From: Patiria miniata
Lineage: Eukaryota > Echinodermata > Asteroidea > Valvatida > Asterinidae
Length of the DNA stretch: 64,000 nucleotides
Assembly: GCF_015706575.1 (NCBI RefSeq)
Contig: NW_024037072.1
Location: 18,043,162 to 18,107,161, forward strand
Reading direction: 5' to 3'
A model generated the notes under the pieces. That model was not told the origin of the DNA. It searched no databases and saw only the letters and a program-made list of their open reading frames with translations. The position numbers and the translations under genes were made by a program. Positions within the stretch are counted from its first letter, which is position 1, and every line of letters starts with the position of its first letter. Below are positions 22,856 to 36,240 of this stretch, one piece after another.

Positions 22856-24375
22856 CGTCATGGTAAAATATGACTGTGTTTGTATCTTCACTTGCGCTTT
22901 TCATGTTGTACGTCATCCATGCGAAGAACATTGAGGTGCGTGTTGTCATAACTGAAAATACCATGTATTTCAAACACGGGCTTCATCTCAGCTTCAACTT
23001 CGTCTGCGGCTCCCGAACATTTACCTAGACAAAATGGACCCGATATTTAGCCAATGACTCCTAAGTCAAGACCTTTAAATTGAAGCCTGAACCGAGGCAA
23101 AGACGAGGTTTGGGGAAACCTAAATGATAACGGAGTGCGTCGTTAATATCCTTTGCCGCGTTCCTTGCACCGTCGTTGTAGGAGATGTCTGTTCCCCCTC
23201 GCGCGAACTGTTGCCATAATCCCCACCTGACTAATGGCACAAAATGCGCACCTCTCGTGATAATCTCATTAAGCGAGGCAGCCGCCGGAGTGCGAAAATA
23301 TGGCCGCATTAATTGTGTGGCAGGCCGGCTCCAAGCTACAGACGAAGATTGATGGTTAAATACCTGAAGAGAGATGATCTTGGTATTTTATAGTAGGTAC
23401 ACTAAAGTTGCCTTTCCGTAATGTTCAGTCCCTTATTGTGTCCGTTGCGTATAGTGGGGCAGTGAAGACCTTAACACCCGAACGGAACAAAAACCGAACT
23501 TATATACTGCGCAAAATGGTGGCTTTACGCAGGCTTTGTGCGTTGTGTATACGGTTTCCCGAGCGAGCGTTCATGGCTTTAGAGGCCATCAGTCGATTTC
23601 TAGAAAGAGTGCGTAACATACGCCATGCGTAGGATGTACGCAACAAACCTGATTTACCTCGAAGAATTGGGATTCCCGAAGTACCTCTCAAAACCCCGCT
23701 ATGTGTGCCGAAAACTGAAATTGCGCTTGCGTTGTGTTTAGTCATCATGACCACACGCAATTATGCCTCTAAATGTCATAATGTATGGTATTGAATTCCC
23801 ATGTACATTACCAGAGACCATAGCGAGTGATGTAACACCTTTCTATAACGATCAAGTGGTCGTTACAGTGGAGTGCCTCCGTGAGTATGAGACATGAGCA
23901 TAAAAGGTATAAGCTGCAGGATGAGAGAGAGAGAACGATCCTCTCTTAAGCTGTGATTTAGGAGCGTGTTTGCCGAGCCTCACGGCGGTGGATTGCTAAA
24001 GATGTACCGCCGCCTGTTCCTGTTGCTCGCACGGTCCTTGTCGTAGCTGTCATGGGTGTCAAGGGGAGTTGGTTCATGGTGAGATCCTTGATGTCAGTAT
24101 AGGCCACGACTCTCAAGTGATATTTTGTAGATTTGAGGCTTAGCAGATATGTATTTTTCTCATATAATTATATACGTTGGCGAGCACGTATGATGTTCAG
24201 ACTGTACTGTGAATGTAATCCCCATGCGCAATACCAATATAATCTGCCAAAAAAATGCACATCGAGGGTACTTCTGTTGCGACTGAACTCCCGCCCCCCC
24301 CCCAAAAAAAAATGCAACAACAACCGTACAAACGCTTATCAAGTTGTGTGAATGTGTACATGCACGCACAAACCC
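22856..24375. other. Intergenic, no gene seen
   Basis: Short ORFs in several frames, none recognisable. A C-run plus A-run lies near 24293-24311. Confidence 0.4.
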
Positions 24376-24530
24376 CCCGAGGACCTATACACAAAGGGAG
24401 AACAACTTTCAGTCCTCGGGCGTTGCGTCTTTTGTTGAAAACGGTCCTCGATTGTACGGTTATGTGCTTAGTCTATGGGAAAGTGTTATATTACAGGGAC
24501 AAAGGGAAACACTAAGCATTGTCCTCAGGA
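24376..24530 (+). repeat. GTCCTCG-family repeat, copy 2
   Basis: About 155 bp bounded by CCCCGAGGAC and GTCCTCAGGA, with internal GTCCTCGGG and GGTCCTCGATTGTACGG blocks. Its reverse complement is present at 61639-61801, including AGTCTATGGGAAAGTG-like and ATTACAGGGACAAAG segments. The bounding motif is an imperfect inverted repeat, so it may be a MITE. No TSD was recognised. Confidence 0.65.
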
Positions 24531-24904
24531 GTATTGTAAAACTCGACTCTGTGTGTGTGGGTTTTTTTTTACACATTGTAAAAAAAAGAAAGCATGATAC
24601 GTTATATTACATCCCCCTCCCCAAAATAACAATTCAGTAAAAAGATCGCTGCACATGTCCTAGATATTGTAAATAATACACAGGAGTGATGACGCAAGAC
24701 TTTAAGTGTTCAGTTATTGCACATCTGCTTCAGACGTGTACAACCGCCGTCATCTCTGGAGCCGCAAACTGAAGTGATACAAAGGACACTTGAGCGCTTC
24801 AAAGGTGTAGACTACATCCCTCAATCTGATGACGTTAGCAGTGACGAATATGATAACTGCACGTCATGAGCCCATAATAAACGCATATAACTAGCAGAAG
24901 TCCC

Positions 24905-25631
24905 GTTGAAATGAGACATTTGTATCATTTGAAATGAGACATTGGTATCAGTTGAAATGAAACATTGGTATCAGTTGAAATGAAACATTGGTATCAGTTG
25001 AAATGAAACATTGGTATCCGTTGAAATGAAACGTTGGTATCAGTTGAAATGAAACGTTGGTATCAGTTGAAATGAAACGTTGGTATCAGTTGAAATGAAA
25101 CATTGGTATCAGTTGAAATGAAACATCGGTATCAGTTGAAATGAAACATTGGTATTAGTTGAAATGAAACATTATTATCAGTTGAAATGAAACATTGGTA
25201 TCAGTTGAAATGAAACATTGGTATCAGTTGAAATGAAACATTGGTATCAGTTGAAATGAGACATTGGTATCAGTTGAAATTAAACATTATTATCAGTTGA
25301 ATTGAAACATTGATATCAGTTGAAATGAAACATTGGTATCGGTTGAAATTAAACATTGGTATTAGTTGAAATGAAATATTGGTATCAGTTGAAATTGAAC
25401 ATTGGTATCAGTTGAAATGAAACATTGGTATCAGTTGAAATGAAACATTGGTATCAGTTGAAATGAAACATTGGTATCAGTTGAAATGAAACATTGGTAT
25501 CAGTTGAAATGAAACATTGGTATCAGTTGAAATGAAACATTATTATCAGTTGAAATGAAACATTGGTATCAGTTGAAATTAAACATTGGTATCAGTTGAA
25601 ATGAAACTTTGGTATCCGTTGAAATGAAACA
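24905..25631 (+). repeat. 23-bp minisatellite, 31 copies plus a partial
   Basis: The unit contains TTGAAATGAAACATTGG followed by TATCAG. From the first GTTGAAATGA at 24905 to the last at 25618 is exactly 713 bases, that is 31 units with no net length change. Variants are point changes (ATTATTATCA, AACGTTGG, TATCCG, AAATTAAAC) and several recur in blocks. No unique spacers exist between units, so this is not a CRISPR array. Confidence 0.95.
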
Positions 25632-28600
25632 CGAGCGCCTATATTGCCTTGGACAAAGATCCTGCTATATGATCGAAATGTTAGACCTAACGTTTCTGAT
25701 ATGTCAAGTCAATCCAGTCAGTATAAAGCAGTTTGTAGTAGTTTAAGTCATGTTCATGTTTCATTTATTTTCATGCCTTGATAAGGATGGATAATTCACC
25801 ATGGCTAATGTAAAGGCAAACACAATTTACCCAATCGCTCGTCAAACAACATTTTCATACTTCGCAGTCAAAAAGTAACCATCTTTCCAGGGATCGCATT
25901 GGCCTTGTGTTTTGACAGAGATTAGGGAGTCCCACGGCATGGCCTACATTTTGTAATCTAGTAATTCCCCATAATAGTCTACCTTTAAGCTACATGATTG
26001 TAAACACAGGCAGTAGTTGAGTACGGCGAGCCTCGGCCGACTTCAGTTTGACGTGATGAACCAGTCAGTTGCACTGTTTGCGCGTATAAATCTGGCCAGG
26101 GCAAACAGTAAATCCATATTTCATCAGGTATTAGTAGTGTCCCGATGACAGGCTGATTGGCAACATTGTGTTCTGTTGTACATCATATGTCCGCTTTTAT
26201 TCTCCTGAAGATGTTCGTAATCAATCTGGAAACTGCGAGTTTTGGCCTCTGTGCGCAAATCCTCGAGTCAACTTTATAAATGTTTGTTGTTGCGCATTTT
26301 TCTTGTTATCCACATGTTCAAAGTTGGATGACCGAGAACATACACAGCTCTTTGTCAGATAATGCTTTGCAACCTCGTTCCTTTGACGTGGGTATCGCTA
26401 TGTGCTCTATTGCCATGTATATTCACAGAGTACCCCTTCAATGGCAAAAGCATTGGATCTGCTATACTGTACAAAGCAACTGCCCGATGACTTGTAAAAG
26501 GCTTTATTCAAGAGTCGGCCATGTTGAAATGAAAGCGAGGTAAAATCTTTATTTTTGAATCTTGCGAATATAAATGAAAGCAATGAAATAAAGTTAATTA
26601 CAAATTAACGACAATCTGCTCTGATGAATCATAGTTTAAAATTATCTACATAATAATTAGCTGTCACAATGCTTTCGCAATGTCTGTGAGTATGCAGTGA
26701 CAGCGCGCGCGCGGAATGGTCTATTGGACTATCTGCATGTTGATAATTATTTGCACATTGGATAGGCGCAGTAAATGTATAGGTAAGGTTTGAATACTGA
26801 GGTATAGGATATTAAACAGTGAAGCATTTCTTCGTGACGTCAGATTGCGAAGAATGATTTATAGTTGCAGGGTGGCAGTCACACCTGTCCCGCATTTCAC
26901 TTAACCTGATATCAACGAAGTGAAAAAGGGCGAGTCGTTTGAAAAGAGGATATTCACAATTAACGTGCAAACCAATATAAACTTTGGAAAAATAAATTAC
27001 AAAGATTGGGAGGACAATCAAAATATGGAACGCCAGTTACCCTCCAAGGTAAAGAACAAGGTTTGGAATGAAGCCTTCTATAGCCAGAGATAGTGTCCCT
27101 CAATGCATTGTGAGCAGTTCGTGCGAAACATTTTGTACACATAGGCGATAGATCTATCACTGCCTCGATCGCAGATCGCATCATTTTGGCATCCCTATAG
27201 AAGAACATTTCTTCCATCCAGGCATCGCTTTTTTCACAGATTTAGTAATTGAATCGAAAACTGATTGAAATCATGCTCCGACTGTATCCGGGTCAAAAGG
27301 TTTGGTTGACTGTGTTTACTCTTAAAAAAATATAATGTTTACTCGTAATTATTCCATTTGGCAGAATGACCCAAATATCCAAATGCCTCCCAACCCTTCA
27401 ACCAATTCACATTTTCCCCTTTCATTAGCAGGAACATCATCGTAATAACAATACATCATGCTGACTTTCCATAATCTTGGATTAGAATCGTTGACATTGA
27501 CAGAGGCCGTTGTGCATGATGATGTTTGTCCATTAACACTTTTTCTTGAAATGACAAAAGCTACAGATCACGTACACCTGTAGGCGAAATGATGGTAACG
27601 GCAAAAAAGTTCATGATAAAAGGTAAGGGTCACATACTGACGTAGGTAAGGACATTCTGTTGATGATGGTAAATAATTGATAATCATTTGTATGATTATA
27701 ATGACGGTAACGGAAAGGACAAGTAAAAGGAAAAAAGTGCCAAGTTTGGTATAACAAGCTATGTACACTCTGGCCTAAAACATGCCAAATATTACTGGGT
27801 TTATTTGTGTAAATAGAGTTTACAGTAGTTCTTTTGTTATAATTTTAGTTGATTTTAATGGAACTGATGTCTGTTACTACTGTTAACAGACAGTCGCAAT
27901 GTTGTACATTACCTGTGCTTCCCATTCCTTTTCACTGAATCGTCGTTGTTACCAAAGCTGGGGTGGACTTAAAACATTGGCGTGCGTCATTGTTATGACA
28001 ATCCTTTCAAATCGACGCAGCTTCTCTTTAAATACAATCGTTTAAAGAACCCTACGGGCTGTTATACGATCACAGTTTATCATGGACACTGTTTACCTCT
28101 TCATAGTTTGCGTGATATGCTGTACAATATTATCATTGTCATTGTAGTTTACTGTATACGTCAGTATTGTAACACTTATATTCACGCCAACATAATTATG
28201 AATATAATACAGACTTGTGATATAAAACACGCTTTTCCATAGTGGGTTAACCTTTTTCGCCGTAGCGAAATGTAAACGAAAATACGCTTCAAGCCAGAAT
28301 ATAGTAATTGTTTGTTGATGTGAAATCACATAGAATATCACCGAACGGAGCTGAAGAGATTTTCGGTGTTATCCTTTGGCATCAAATCACGGTTTGTACC
28401 ACATTGCACAAACCATCCACGTTTGACGATTTAAAGGTATCGCTATCGTATTTACTAATTGCCTAACATAACCCTATAACAATCCAGTGTTGTAGCGCTG
28501 ATGAGCGATGTTCGTTTTACCAATAGAGCCGTGATTACACTACTCCACGGCTAAGTGAAAGTCATTACGTTGATTGCTTCCTTTGCATAATCATAAGAGA

Positions 28601-31516
28601 CCACTCAAAGGCTTATGATGACGACGGCAATTAGGGGAAAGTGGGTCAGCATCGGCCTTGCAGCGCGCGAGCCACACACAGTTAACTACAGCGCGGAGAT
28701 TAAATGCACTTTCCCAGTCGGGCTTTTAAAGCGAGTAGCTTTACTGTAGGCTGTCACAACAACGATATCGCGACGATTAAGTGGACTGCTGAAGCGTTGG
28801 TCGAGGAGAGAGTGGTTATCAATCGCATGGAAAATCAAGTCGCCGTTGATGGATTTTTGGAATTATCCTGAATTATTTCCCCTTGTTGGAGAAGATATTC
28901 TGGTTTGTTTGGTATTGTTGTTTAGCCTAGTTTTATAGGCAATCGTATTTTAATGTTAAGTATTTAAACAGAAGAAAAATCCCAGTTCCATTTGTATTTA
29001 TTTGCACTGAAATACACATTTTAGTGCAACTGTTTGTGGTAACATGCAGTGAAAATGAGAATAGTCGTGAATACTCGGAAAATACACAATAGATAACATC
29101 AACCTTTGGACAATTATATCAATGTTTAGCCATTTCTACCAACGTATTATACGCGATAGTGCTTTTATGAAGACAGTTGTCTAAAAAAAGACAAGGATAA
29201 CCTTTATCGTCCCAGAGTGCATACATCTATGTTAAAATGATACAAAGTGGCTATTCACTGGAAGTCTTTTCGTGCATCTGGTGTTGTAGTTGGTCCGGAT
29301 TTAGCCCATTACGGGGTATCCTGTACAATATCACTGCCCGGTTCTCTTCAGCAGGCAACAACCAGACTGTCACAACAAGTGTCAGTATGTGAGTCAGTAA
29401 TCCAGTGACTCGGTCAGTCAGGTACGAAGAGGACTACAAACTGGCCCCTCTAGAATATGAAGTTGACAAGAAGAGGCGGAGAGGGTTCTAGACGGATATC
29501 AACAGAACAGCGGTGCCGTTGACTGTTGATCGACCGCTAAATCATTCAAAACATCCGTATCACTTTCCGTTGAACAACTTCACATCCTCGTACACTCGGG
29601 TAGGTTCGCACGTATCACTGTTGAAAGATGTCCCACATCAGCGACATTGTGGCACACGTGTGGATTATTTCACAGTTAATGTCAGTGTAATACGGAATGA
29701 CCCAGTTTCACCATCCGCGTGTGGGTGACGGGCGGAAAACTTCTATAGGTACGAGGAAGATAAATTAATTGAAAATAAAAACCATGTCGCAAATGTTGCT
29801 CGCCGCACAGTTGACAATTGAAGGTCTCTTTTTGCGATGGTTATCATGTATTTACAGAATTGTACTGCAGGATCTAGGTATATTAGGGTATCCTTAGTAC
29901 CGGTCGGGTTCCCTACAAATTTAACGTGAGTTGAATGCGCACCGGCCCCCACAAAAGTGCTTAACCACACATGGATTAATTTGGATTTGCCGAGTTTTGT
30001 AGAAAATTATTATTTTTGAATACTGTAATTTCTATAAAGAACAATTGTAAATCGGGTATATACCATTAACCGTGGACGTCACACAAATTTGTTTTTGGTA
30101 CTTAAAAGACCTTATCTAGTTTAAAACGTTGAAGCAGTTTTTATAAACCTTTAAGGATTTTTAAAAGCCAATAAATTTCATCTGGATCAGCCAAAGCATC
30201 ACGCAGTGGGGGGGGGGGGGGGGGGGGATCCCAGTCGCATATATATTTTACACAACTGTATAGGGTAGAAATTACAATATTGGGCGCTGGAGATAATGAC
30301 GTCACTTCCATCCTTACATAGACAACTATGCCAGATTTAAAGGAACAACCTAAATGATAAAATGATTCATTTTGTATTATGATAACCGTTTGGAAAAGGT
30401 ATTAAAAAAATACTTTAAAAGATTTTTTTCCCCACGAATGACATACATGTAACTTTTACCCGGTCGCCTTGTCAAAAGTGTAATAAAAGCACGGCATTTT
30501 GTGAAGTTCTCTCCCGAATTTCGTGTAGTCTATTTTGTAAGCTTTGATAGTTTTTTGTCTTTCATTAGTTGTAGACAGTTTGTGGGTGGCGCTCTGGGCG
30601 CCCTGGCTAATAGGCCATAACGTCTGCCTCCAACGCCACTACTTAACACAGGATACTTTTCAAAGAAAAGAGTTCGCGCCATTTGTTAAAGCAAATGCAC
30701 CAAAGCGGTTGGCCCGATAGTCGTGGGCGGGATTACGTCAGCCAGTGACAACATATATTCATTTGAACACCAGCTTCAATCGGTTGCTATGTGTTCCCAT
30801 TCAGCACTCCAGACTCCAGAGTTTCAAGAAAGGGGTCTGGGAGCTAGATAAGCCAATGTAAAATCCCGGATGTACGTCCGCGCCCGCCGAGATTCGCGAA
30901 AGTTAAAGCTGCCATTTCCGTTGCGAACAAAACGACCATTGGACTCAAGCATTGAAAAAAACCCAATTTGGTAATCCGGCCACCATATGCAGATGTTCGT
31001 GTCGCCAAGAAAACGGGCGTTGAGTATATTGGAATCGTCGTTGTGCGAAACACTAGGTTTTTTTTTACAACAAAAGTAGTGCGGCTGTTTAATTAGGACA
31101 GACGACAGCTAGTGCCTCTCGTTCTGATTACGCGCAGCGCTGAAAATTGGAATTTTTTTTCAACACTTGTGCGATGGCTCATTTTTATAAGGTGATGGTA
31201 TGTTGGTTGAAGTGACATCTGTCTGCGTAGCGAGACACACTGGTGCCGTAAGCGCTCGATGGCTATATCATAAAGGTTATAGGGTAATTACCTAAATGAA
31301 AAAAAAAGAGGAACTGAGTCTGGCATTGGCGCTTTGCGTTGGATGTGACGGTAGGCGAGGTTTCTTAAAATCGGAGATTTGGACATGTGCACGAGACAGG
31401 CTTGTTTTTCTCGACATACAATGTATTTTTTTCGTGAAGTGATACTGATGTACCGAAATTTTGTGCTACTTATGCTGTGACGTCGTATAGCAACGCGAAT
31501 GGCGTGGGTCTAACTG
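25632..31516. other. Intergenic, no gene seen (about 5.9 kb)
   Basis: No recognisable protein. A 20-base G run lies at 30208-30227. TGACGTCA-type CRE-like words occur near 26835 and 30293. Several CpG-rich patches (about 28640-28840 and 30590-31050) have a regulatory look, but no gene is attached. Confidence 0.4.
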
Positions 31517-31716
31517 CACTGTAAAAAAGTTGGGCAAAATGGGTTGATAAGTCGACCAGCATTGGTCGAATTATCAACTACCTACACGCTTGGGCTAATT
31601 CTTCCTAATAGTTTGACAGTTTTTACCCATGCAATTCAACCTAATATGAGGTAATTTCATACCAATGCTGGGTAAATGACATTACCAACAGTATTTTATC
31701 CAACCTTTTTACAGTG
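31517..31716. mobile_element. 200-bp MITE with CACTGTAAAAA termini
   Basis: The left end CACTGTAAAAAAGTTGGG and right end TCCAACCTTTTTACAGTG are inverted repeats (16 of 18). The arms continue in weaker form (GCATTGGTCGAATTA against TACCAATGCTGGGTA). Noncoding. The TSD is uncertain. Confidence 0.7.
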
Positions 31717-32354
31717 TGCCAGTCACAAGAAGTTCCTGGCTGTTAACGTGCACTTTGCCTTCAAACGCACTACATGTATTACTTTTAATGTGTTTATTTA
31801 AATGCGGAATGACAAAACATTGGCATGTTACCATTACCTAATGTGATGTTTCCTTATTACTGCACCTATAGTATCATACTCAAGAACTACATGTATGTGC
31901 ATCTCTGTACACTCGTGGACTGTGGTGTTACTGTGTTAACTCATGGACATTTTTCTGAAACGTCGTTCCTATACAATTATTTTAAAGTTACTGCGATGGC
32001 AATATTTTTTTTAGCAATCAACTATGTCACTATGATACAGCATGGTCAAAATGAAAAAAGAAACGATATAGAACATAAGAAAAATTCACATTTTATAGAC
32101 AATGTAATTAGCATTGAAGTGAAGTCAATTAGCCAACCCTACAGCGGTCATCACGTCAAACATAGTAGGCCTACCATAAACTCCCACGCATGCAGCGATG
32201 TGGTTATTAAGAATTTTAAAGTCCATGTAACCTTAAGTCACACCAATGACACAACATGCTGAGATTGAGTTCCTTCAATGGGGTGCGTACCTATGGTCTC
32301 CACTCCATATATGTTCCGGGTGTTCCCCAGTCCCTTTGTTCCCCACAAGCAGAG
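31717..32354. other. AT-rich segment with a 145-codon ORF of unknown nature
   Basis: An open frame at 31825-32262 begins MLPLPNVMFPYYC and has hydrophobic stretches (AIFFLAINYV), but no recognisable motif. Its AT-rich composition and lack of neighbouring exons make a chance ORF likely. Nothing else seen. Confidence 0.25.
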
Positions 32355-32432
32355 TGACCCCATTTATATATCCAGTAATCCTTACCCTCACCCTGACCCC
32401 ATTTATATATCCAGTAATCCTTACCGTAACCC
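32355..32432 (+). repeat. 39-bp tandem duplication
   Basis: Two direct copies of a unit starting TGACCCCATTTATATATCCA, offset by exactly 39 bases (32355 and 32394), differing near the end (CCCTCACCC against CCGTAACCC). Confidence 0.8.
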
Positions 32433-33647
32433 TAACTATACCAAAACGCATCCTTGCAGCATATAACTATCCTAGTGTAACAGTGGCGGGTCTACGGGGA
32501 GTGGGGAGGTGTCGGGGGAAGGGGGGGTAACCACCCCTCCCCTCCCCCGGGTGTCAAAAAAAAATACCAGAAAGAAATAGCACCTGCCTGCTAAACTCCC
32601 TCTTGAGCCAAACCTTGATCCGCCCACATTATGCCACATAATTACCAAACAACATCCAAACTAAGGAAACTCTATACAGGAATTGAGGCGACCCTCACGA
32701 AACCAAAACTCATTCTCACCCAAACTCCCCACAACAACATAATACCAACACGACCCAACTTAACTTAAAAGAGTTCAAACGAAGTAACCACCAATCAACT
32801 AAAATCCTACATTCTACTAACGCCTATGTATAGCATAAAACCTCGTAAGCACGCAGATTCCATGAACACTATTTTAAAGTGCAAGGAAACTTTTTTTTTC
32901 AGGGAAAAAGATATGGTGAGGTGAAAGCTCACCAGTAATCATCTGATGAAGCTCGCAGCGAACGAAGTCGCATGTCATCCGTTCAGAAAACAAGCCGGGC
33001 GAGGGTTAAAAGCGTAATCCCTTGCAATATTGTCAGCGGGTAAATGGACTCTAGGGGTGAACGATATCGTGGACTAATGCCAATATGATGCTCCTAACCT
33101 GCGCGATGACTACTGCTTGCGATTGGATTAACGGTCTACTGACGAAAAATTGTTGGAGTTAAATGATTGCTTTCGATCAGGAAATATGAGTACGTGACGA
33201 ATGATCCGGGTACAACGGCAATGAGTTTTGAAAAAAATACTCCCAATTGCTGTACGGATGAACAGAATACATTCATTAGTATAATGTAACTTTTAAAGGG
33301 CGGATCGTTTAAAGTTTATTCCAGATGAAATATTTGATGCACTGTATGTTAGGCCCTGTTGGTGCGTTTAATTCACATTTGCCAAGGGGAATCGGTGCTT
33401 CCGTTTTCTCTGCTTATTTAGAATTTAACCATTTCATCAAAACTATATCATATATACTGATATCCACAGTATTTCATTGCCCAAGATCAATTTAAACTAC
33501 AGCAGGTGAATCTCAGTCAATTCAAATGAAGGATAATAGTTTGGGATTGACGTGTATCATCTGGTGATCATCCGGTGGACACTGAACTCATCCGAATCGG
33601 TCTATTTTCTCCATCAACGATATTTGACCCAACACACACGTTACATA
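32433..33647. other. Intergenic; possible decayed repeat at start
   Basis: From about 32471 (CAGTGGCGGGTCTACGG) to 32627 (CTTGATCCGCCCAC) the ends look like a decayed inverted repeat with G/C runs between, in the style of other GGCGGATCC-ended repeats here. The rest shows no gene. Confidence 0.3.
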
Positions 33648-33918
33648 CCTAGTGTGGACATTCTTTTGTTTTCGTGTAGTTAAAACAAACCTGTCAAAAA
33701 ACTCATTTTACTCTGTGAAAACACTTTCAACTCAATTTTTTTCCTATGATTCCCTTTAGGGATTCTCTTCATTTCACAACGGATAAACCTAACCCAAAAA
33801 TGTCTCTAAACCTGTTTTCCAGAGAGGGGGAAAACCTTGTGTGGACGTGGGCAAGTCCACACAACATCGCTGCTGCCTGGTTTATGTGGACATCTATTGT
33901 TTGGAAGTCCACACAGGG
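33648..33918 (+). mobile_element. GTGTGGAC-family MITE, copy 1
   Basis: Ends CCTAGTGTGGAC and GTCCACACAGGG form a 12-bp inverted repeat with one mismatch. A second copy in the same orientation lies at 61842-62120 and shares TTTGTTTTCGTGTAGTT, TAACCCAAAAAT, CAGAGAGGGG and GACGTGGGCAAGTCCACAC. An internal GTGGACGTGGGCAAGTCCAC is itself a near palindrome. Confidence 0.65.
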
Positions 33919-35913
33919 AATGCAATGCTTGTACACACGAACATGCAAGAATAATATGTCAAAATGAGTGATGTTTATTTAAATCAAGAGCGAATTATGC
34001 ACTTCCTGCTGAATGTGAAGCACTAATAAGTGAAAATTCTTTTGTCAGACTCATTTCGAAGGAGCTGGCCATGTATTTGATATTCTCTTGCACAAAACGC
34101 ACATGCACTCCAGCCTTGATTCTAGTTCAAAAAAGAAAAGAAAAAAAGCTGGTTAGACGGCGCTTAGGTACTGTCGGCCTGAGTTTGCGTTCGATAGTGG
34201 CCCGAGGATGTTGTGCCAATCAGTAGTCGAAGCACAGGTTTACCCCCAAGAAGGCGCCCGGCTGACCCGCTTTCAGTCTACCGTGCGCGGACCGGGACGC
34301 ACGGCGTACAGTCCCGCCGCCTGAAGTAACAGCACCCGTTCCCGAGCCTCGGTCTGTTTGGTAACAGGAATTAGACCGACACTCTGGCACTGGAACCCCT
34401 ACAGGAAAGATGCGCAAATATAATCATATCACCAACCCCTATAATCACCCTTCAAGTTATAATTTCTTCTGTTTACATTGCCTAGAGCTCTGTAGTTCTG
34501 TGTTTTTTTCCCGTTGGGAGACTTTAAAAGCGACTAAGAAAAGCTCTGAGGAAACATCACGGACGACTTGCGACGCAGACGCGCTTTGAGTCACGCCTCG
34601 GAAATTCTCAAGGCGTCCAAATATATTTTACGAGGTATTCCATTTAGTGTATTTTTTGGAATCTTGCAATGACTCTTTTACGGCGGAATTAATATGAGAA
34701 CCATGCGGTCAGTTTTTGTGCGGCTCTCAGTATACCAAATGGTCAAGTAATCACTCGTGCTGATAAGCACTATGTGATGACTTCTTCAGAAGAATGTTCT
34801 CAGAATGTTGATGAACATGTTAAGTACCATTTTTTTTTTAAACTGCTGATAAGTAAAGGCGCCTACAAAGAAATGTTGAAACTTGTTTGGCAAGCTTGAC
34901 TCAAGCAAAACCATTTAGCGCCGGAATTTCAGTGACCATATTGCACTTCTTTGCTTAATGTTCGAACATACATGTAAGTGTCAATTCACTCAAAGCAAAA
35001 ACATAGATGACAGGTGTTGTTCTTGCCGTTTGTGCCTACTTCATGATCATAACCTCACAGGATTTAAGATTCCTGCAATCTCAACGTCCATTTATTACCG
35101 GTGTGTCAGGAATGTTGACCTTTTCTTTCAAATTATGCCCGAACAATAGTGTATTCGAGTTTTTCCCTAACATGTATGCCCAATTATTTACTCGGCTGAG
35201 AACATCTACGCCGCGGGCTTTAAAGCCCACATACGGCAACTAATCAAATATTTCCCTCCGCGTTGCGGTATTTCGGGGACCGCGCGCCGGTGCAAAGCGG
35301 CATTTGGCACCGCAATTTGTCCGGGTCATCATGCCTAGACAGCTGTCATCAGCTCCGCCAGCGTGTTTGATTTCTCGAGGCTTTTTCCCCCATTTTAATG
35401 TTCAAAGTCTAGCGGGGGAAAATGTTGACCAAAAAAAGTTAGGTTCTCGTTTACAGCAATTTATTTTCTTTTCCACTGACTTTAGAACAGCACCCAACGG
35501 TTTTTCTCCTATACACCAAAAGATTTAGAGGGAACATCACTCTAATTTTCGTGAAAAGTGGTCGGCATCCGTGTTAGGCAAAACTACATTTTAGTTGAAA
35601 TCTTTTTATAGTTGGATACTCGAGAGAAAACTTGATCGATTTTATTGACTGAATTTCACTCTAAAATCGTCTTGTTCCTAGTTTCAGTCTGATAGAATGA
35701 AATTCCAATCTTTTACAGAGTAAGAAAGATACGCTTTTCATCTACACCTGTAATCGAATTTTTTTATTTCGGTTAAATATTTATGTGTTTACTTAGAACT
35801 CAAGCCACCAGCGGAACTAGAAACAAGGTTTTTTTCAGGGAGGAAGAAGCAAGTGGCCGGTCGGTCGTTGCCAATTGGAAAAGCGCTGGGAAGGCAGGGG
35901 GATGGACGTCAAT
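33919..35913. other. Intergenic, no gene seen (about 2 kb)
   Basis: CpG-rich patches near 34220-34420 and 35200-35300 and short ORFs with no recognisable motif. Confidence 0.4.
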
Positions 35914-35922
35914 GACGCTCCT

Positions 35923-36231
35923 GGTTACGTCTCGATAGTCCGAAGTACTATTGGTCGAGTCCAAAGTCCCATTGGTCCGAAGTCCCATCGGTCCGAAGTC
36001 CCATTGGTCCGACGTCCCATTGGTCCGGCGTCCCATTGGTCGGACGTCCCATTGGTCCGAAGTTCCATTGGTCCGACGAAACATAATACTGTGCGGGACC
36101 AATGGGACGTCGGACCAATGGGACGTCGACCAACGGACGTTTATACCAATGGAACGTATAGAGCAATGTGCCGTACCGTCGGACCAATGGGACGTCGGAC
36201 CAATGGTACTTCGGACTATTAAGACGTCCCC
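35923..36231. mobile_element. Foldback element with 16-bp tandem-repeat arms, copy 1
   Basis: Flanked by perfect 9-bp duplications GACGCTCCT (35914-35922 and 36232-36240). The left end is GGTTACGTCTCGATAGTCC; the right end, reversed, reads GGGGACGTCTTAATAGTCC. The left arm is a head-to-tail array of about 7-8 units of GTCCCATTGGTCCGAA with small variants. The right arm is the inverted array (CCAATGGGACGTCGGA). 9-bp TSDs are typical of Mutator-like elements. No protein is encoded; the ORFs reading NGTSDQWD come from the repeat. Confidence 0.85.
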
Positions 36232-36240
36232 GACGCTCCT

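Noticed and set aside
24905..25631. CRISPR-like regular array
   Set aside because: Units are contiguous 23-mers with no unique spacers, in a eukaryotic context; it is a minisatellite.
32380..32435. Interstitial telomere repeat (ACCCTCACCCTGACCCC, AACCCTAAC)
   Set aside because: Only isolated, imperfect units; explained by the 39-bp tandem duplication.
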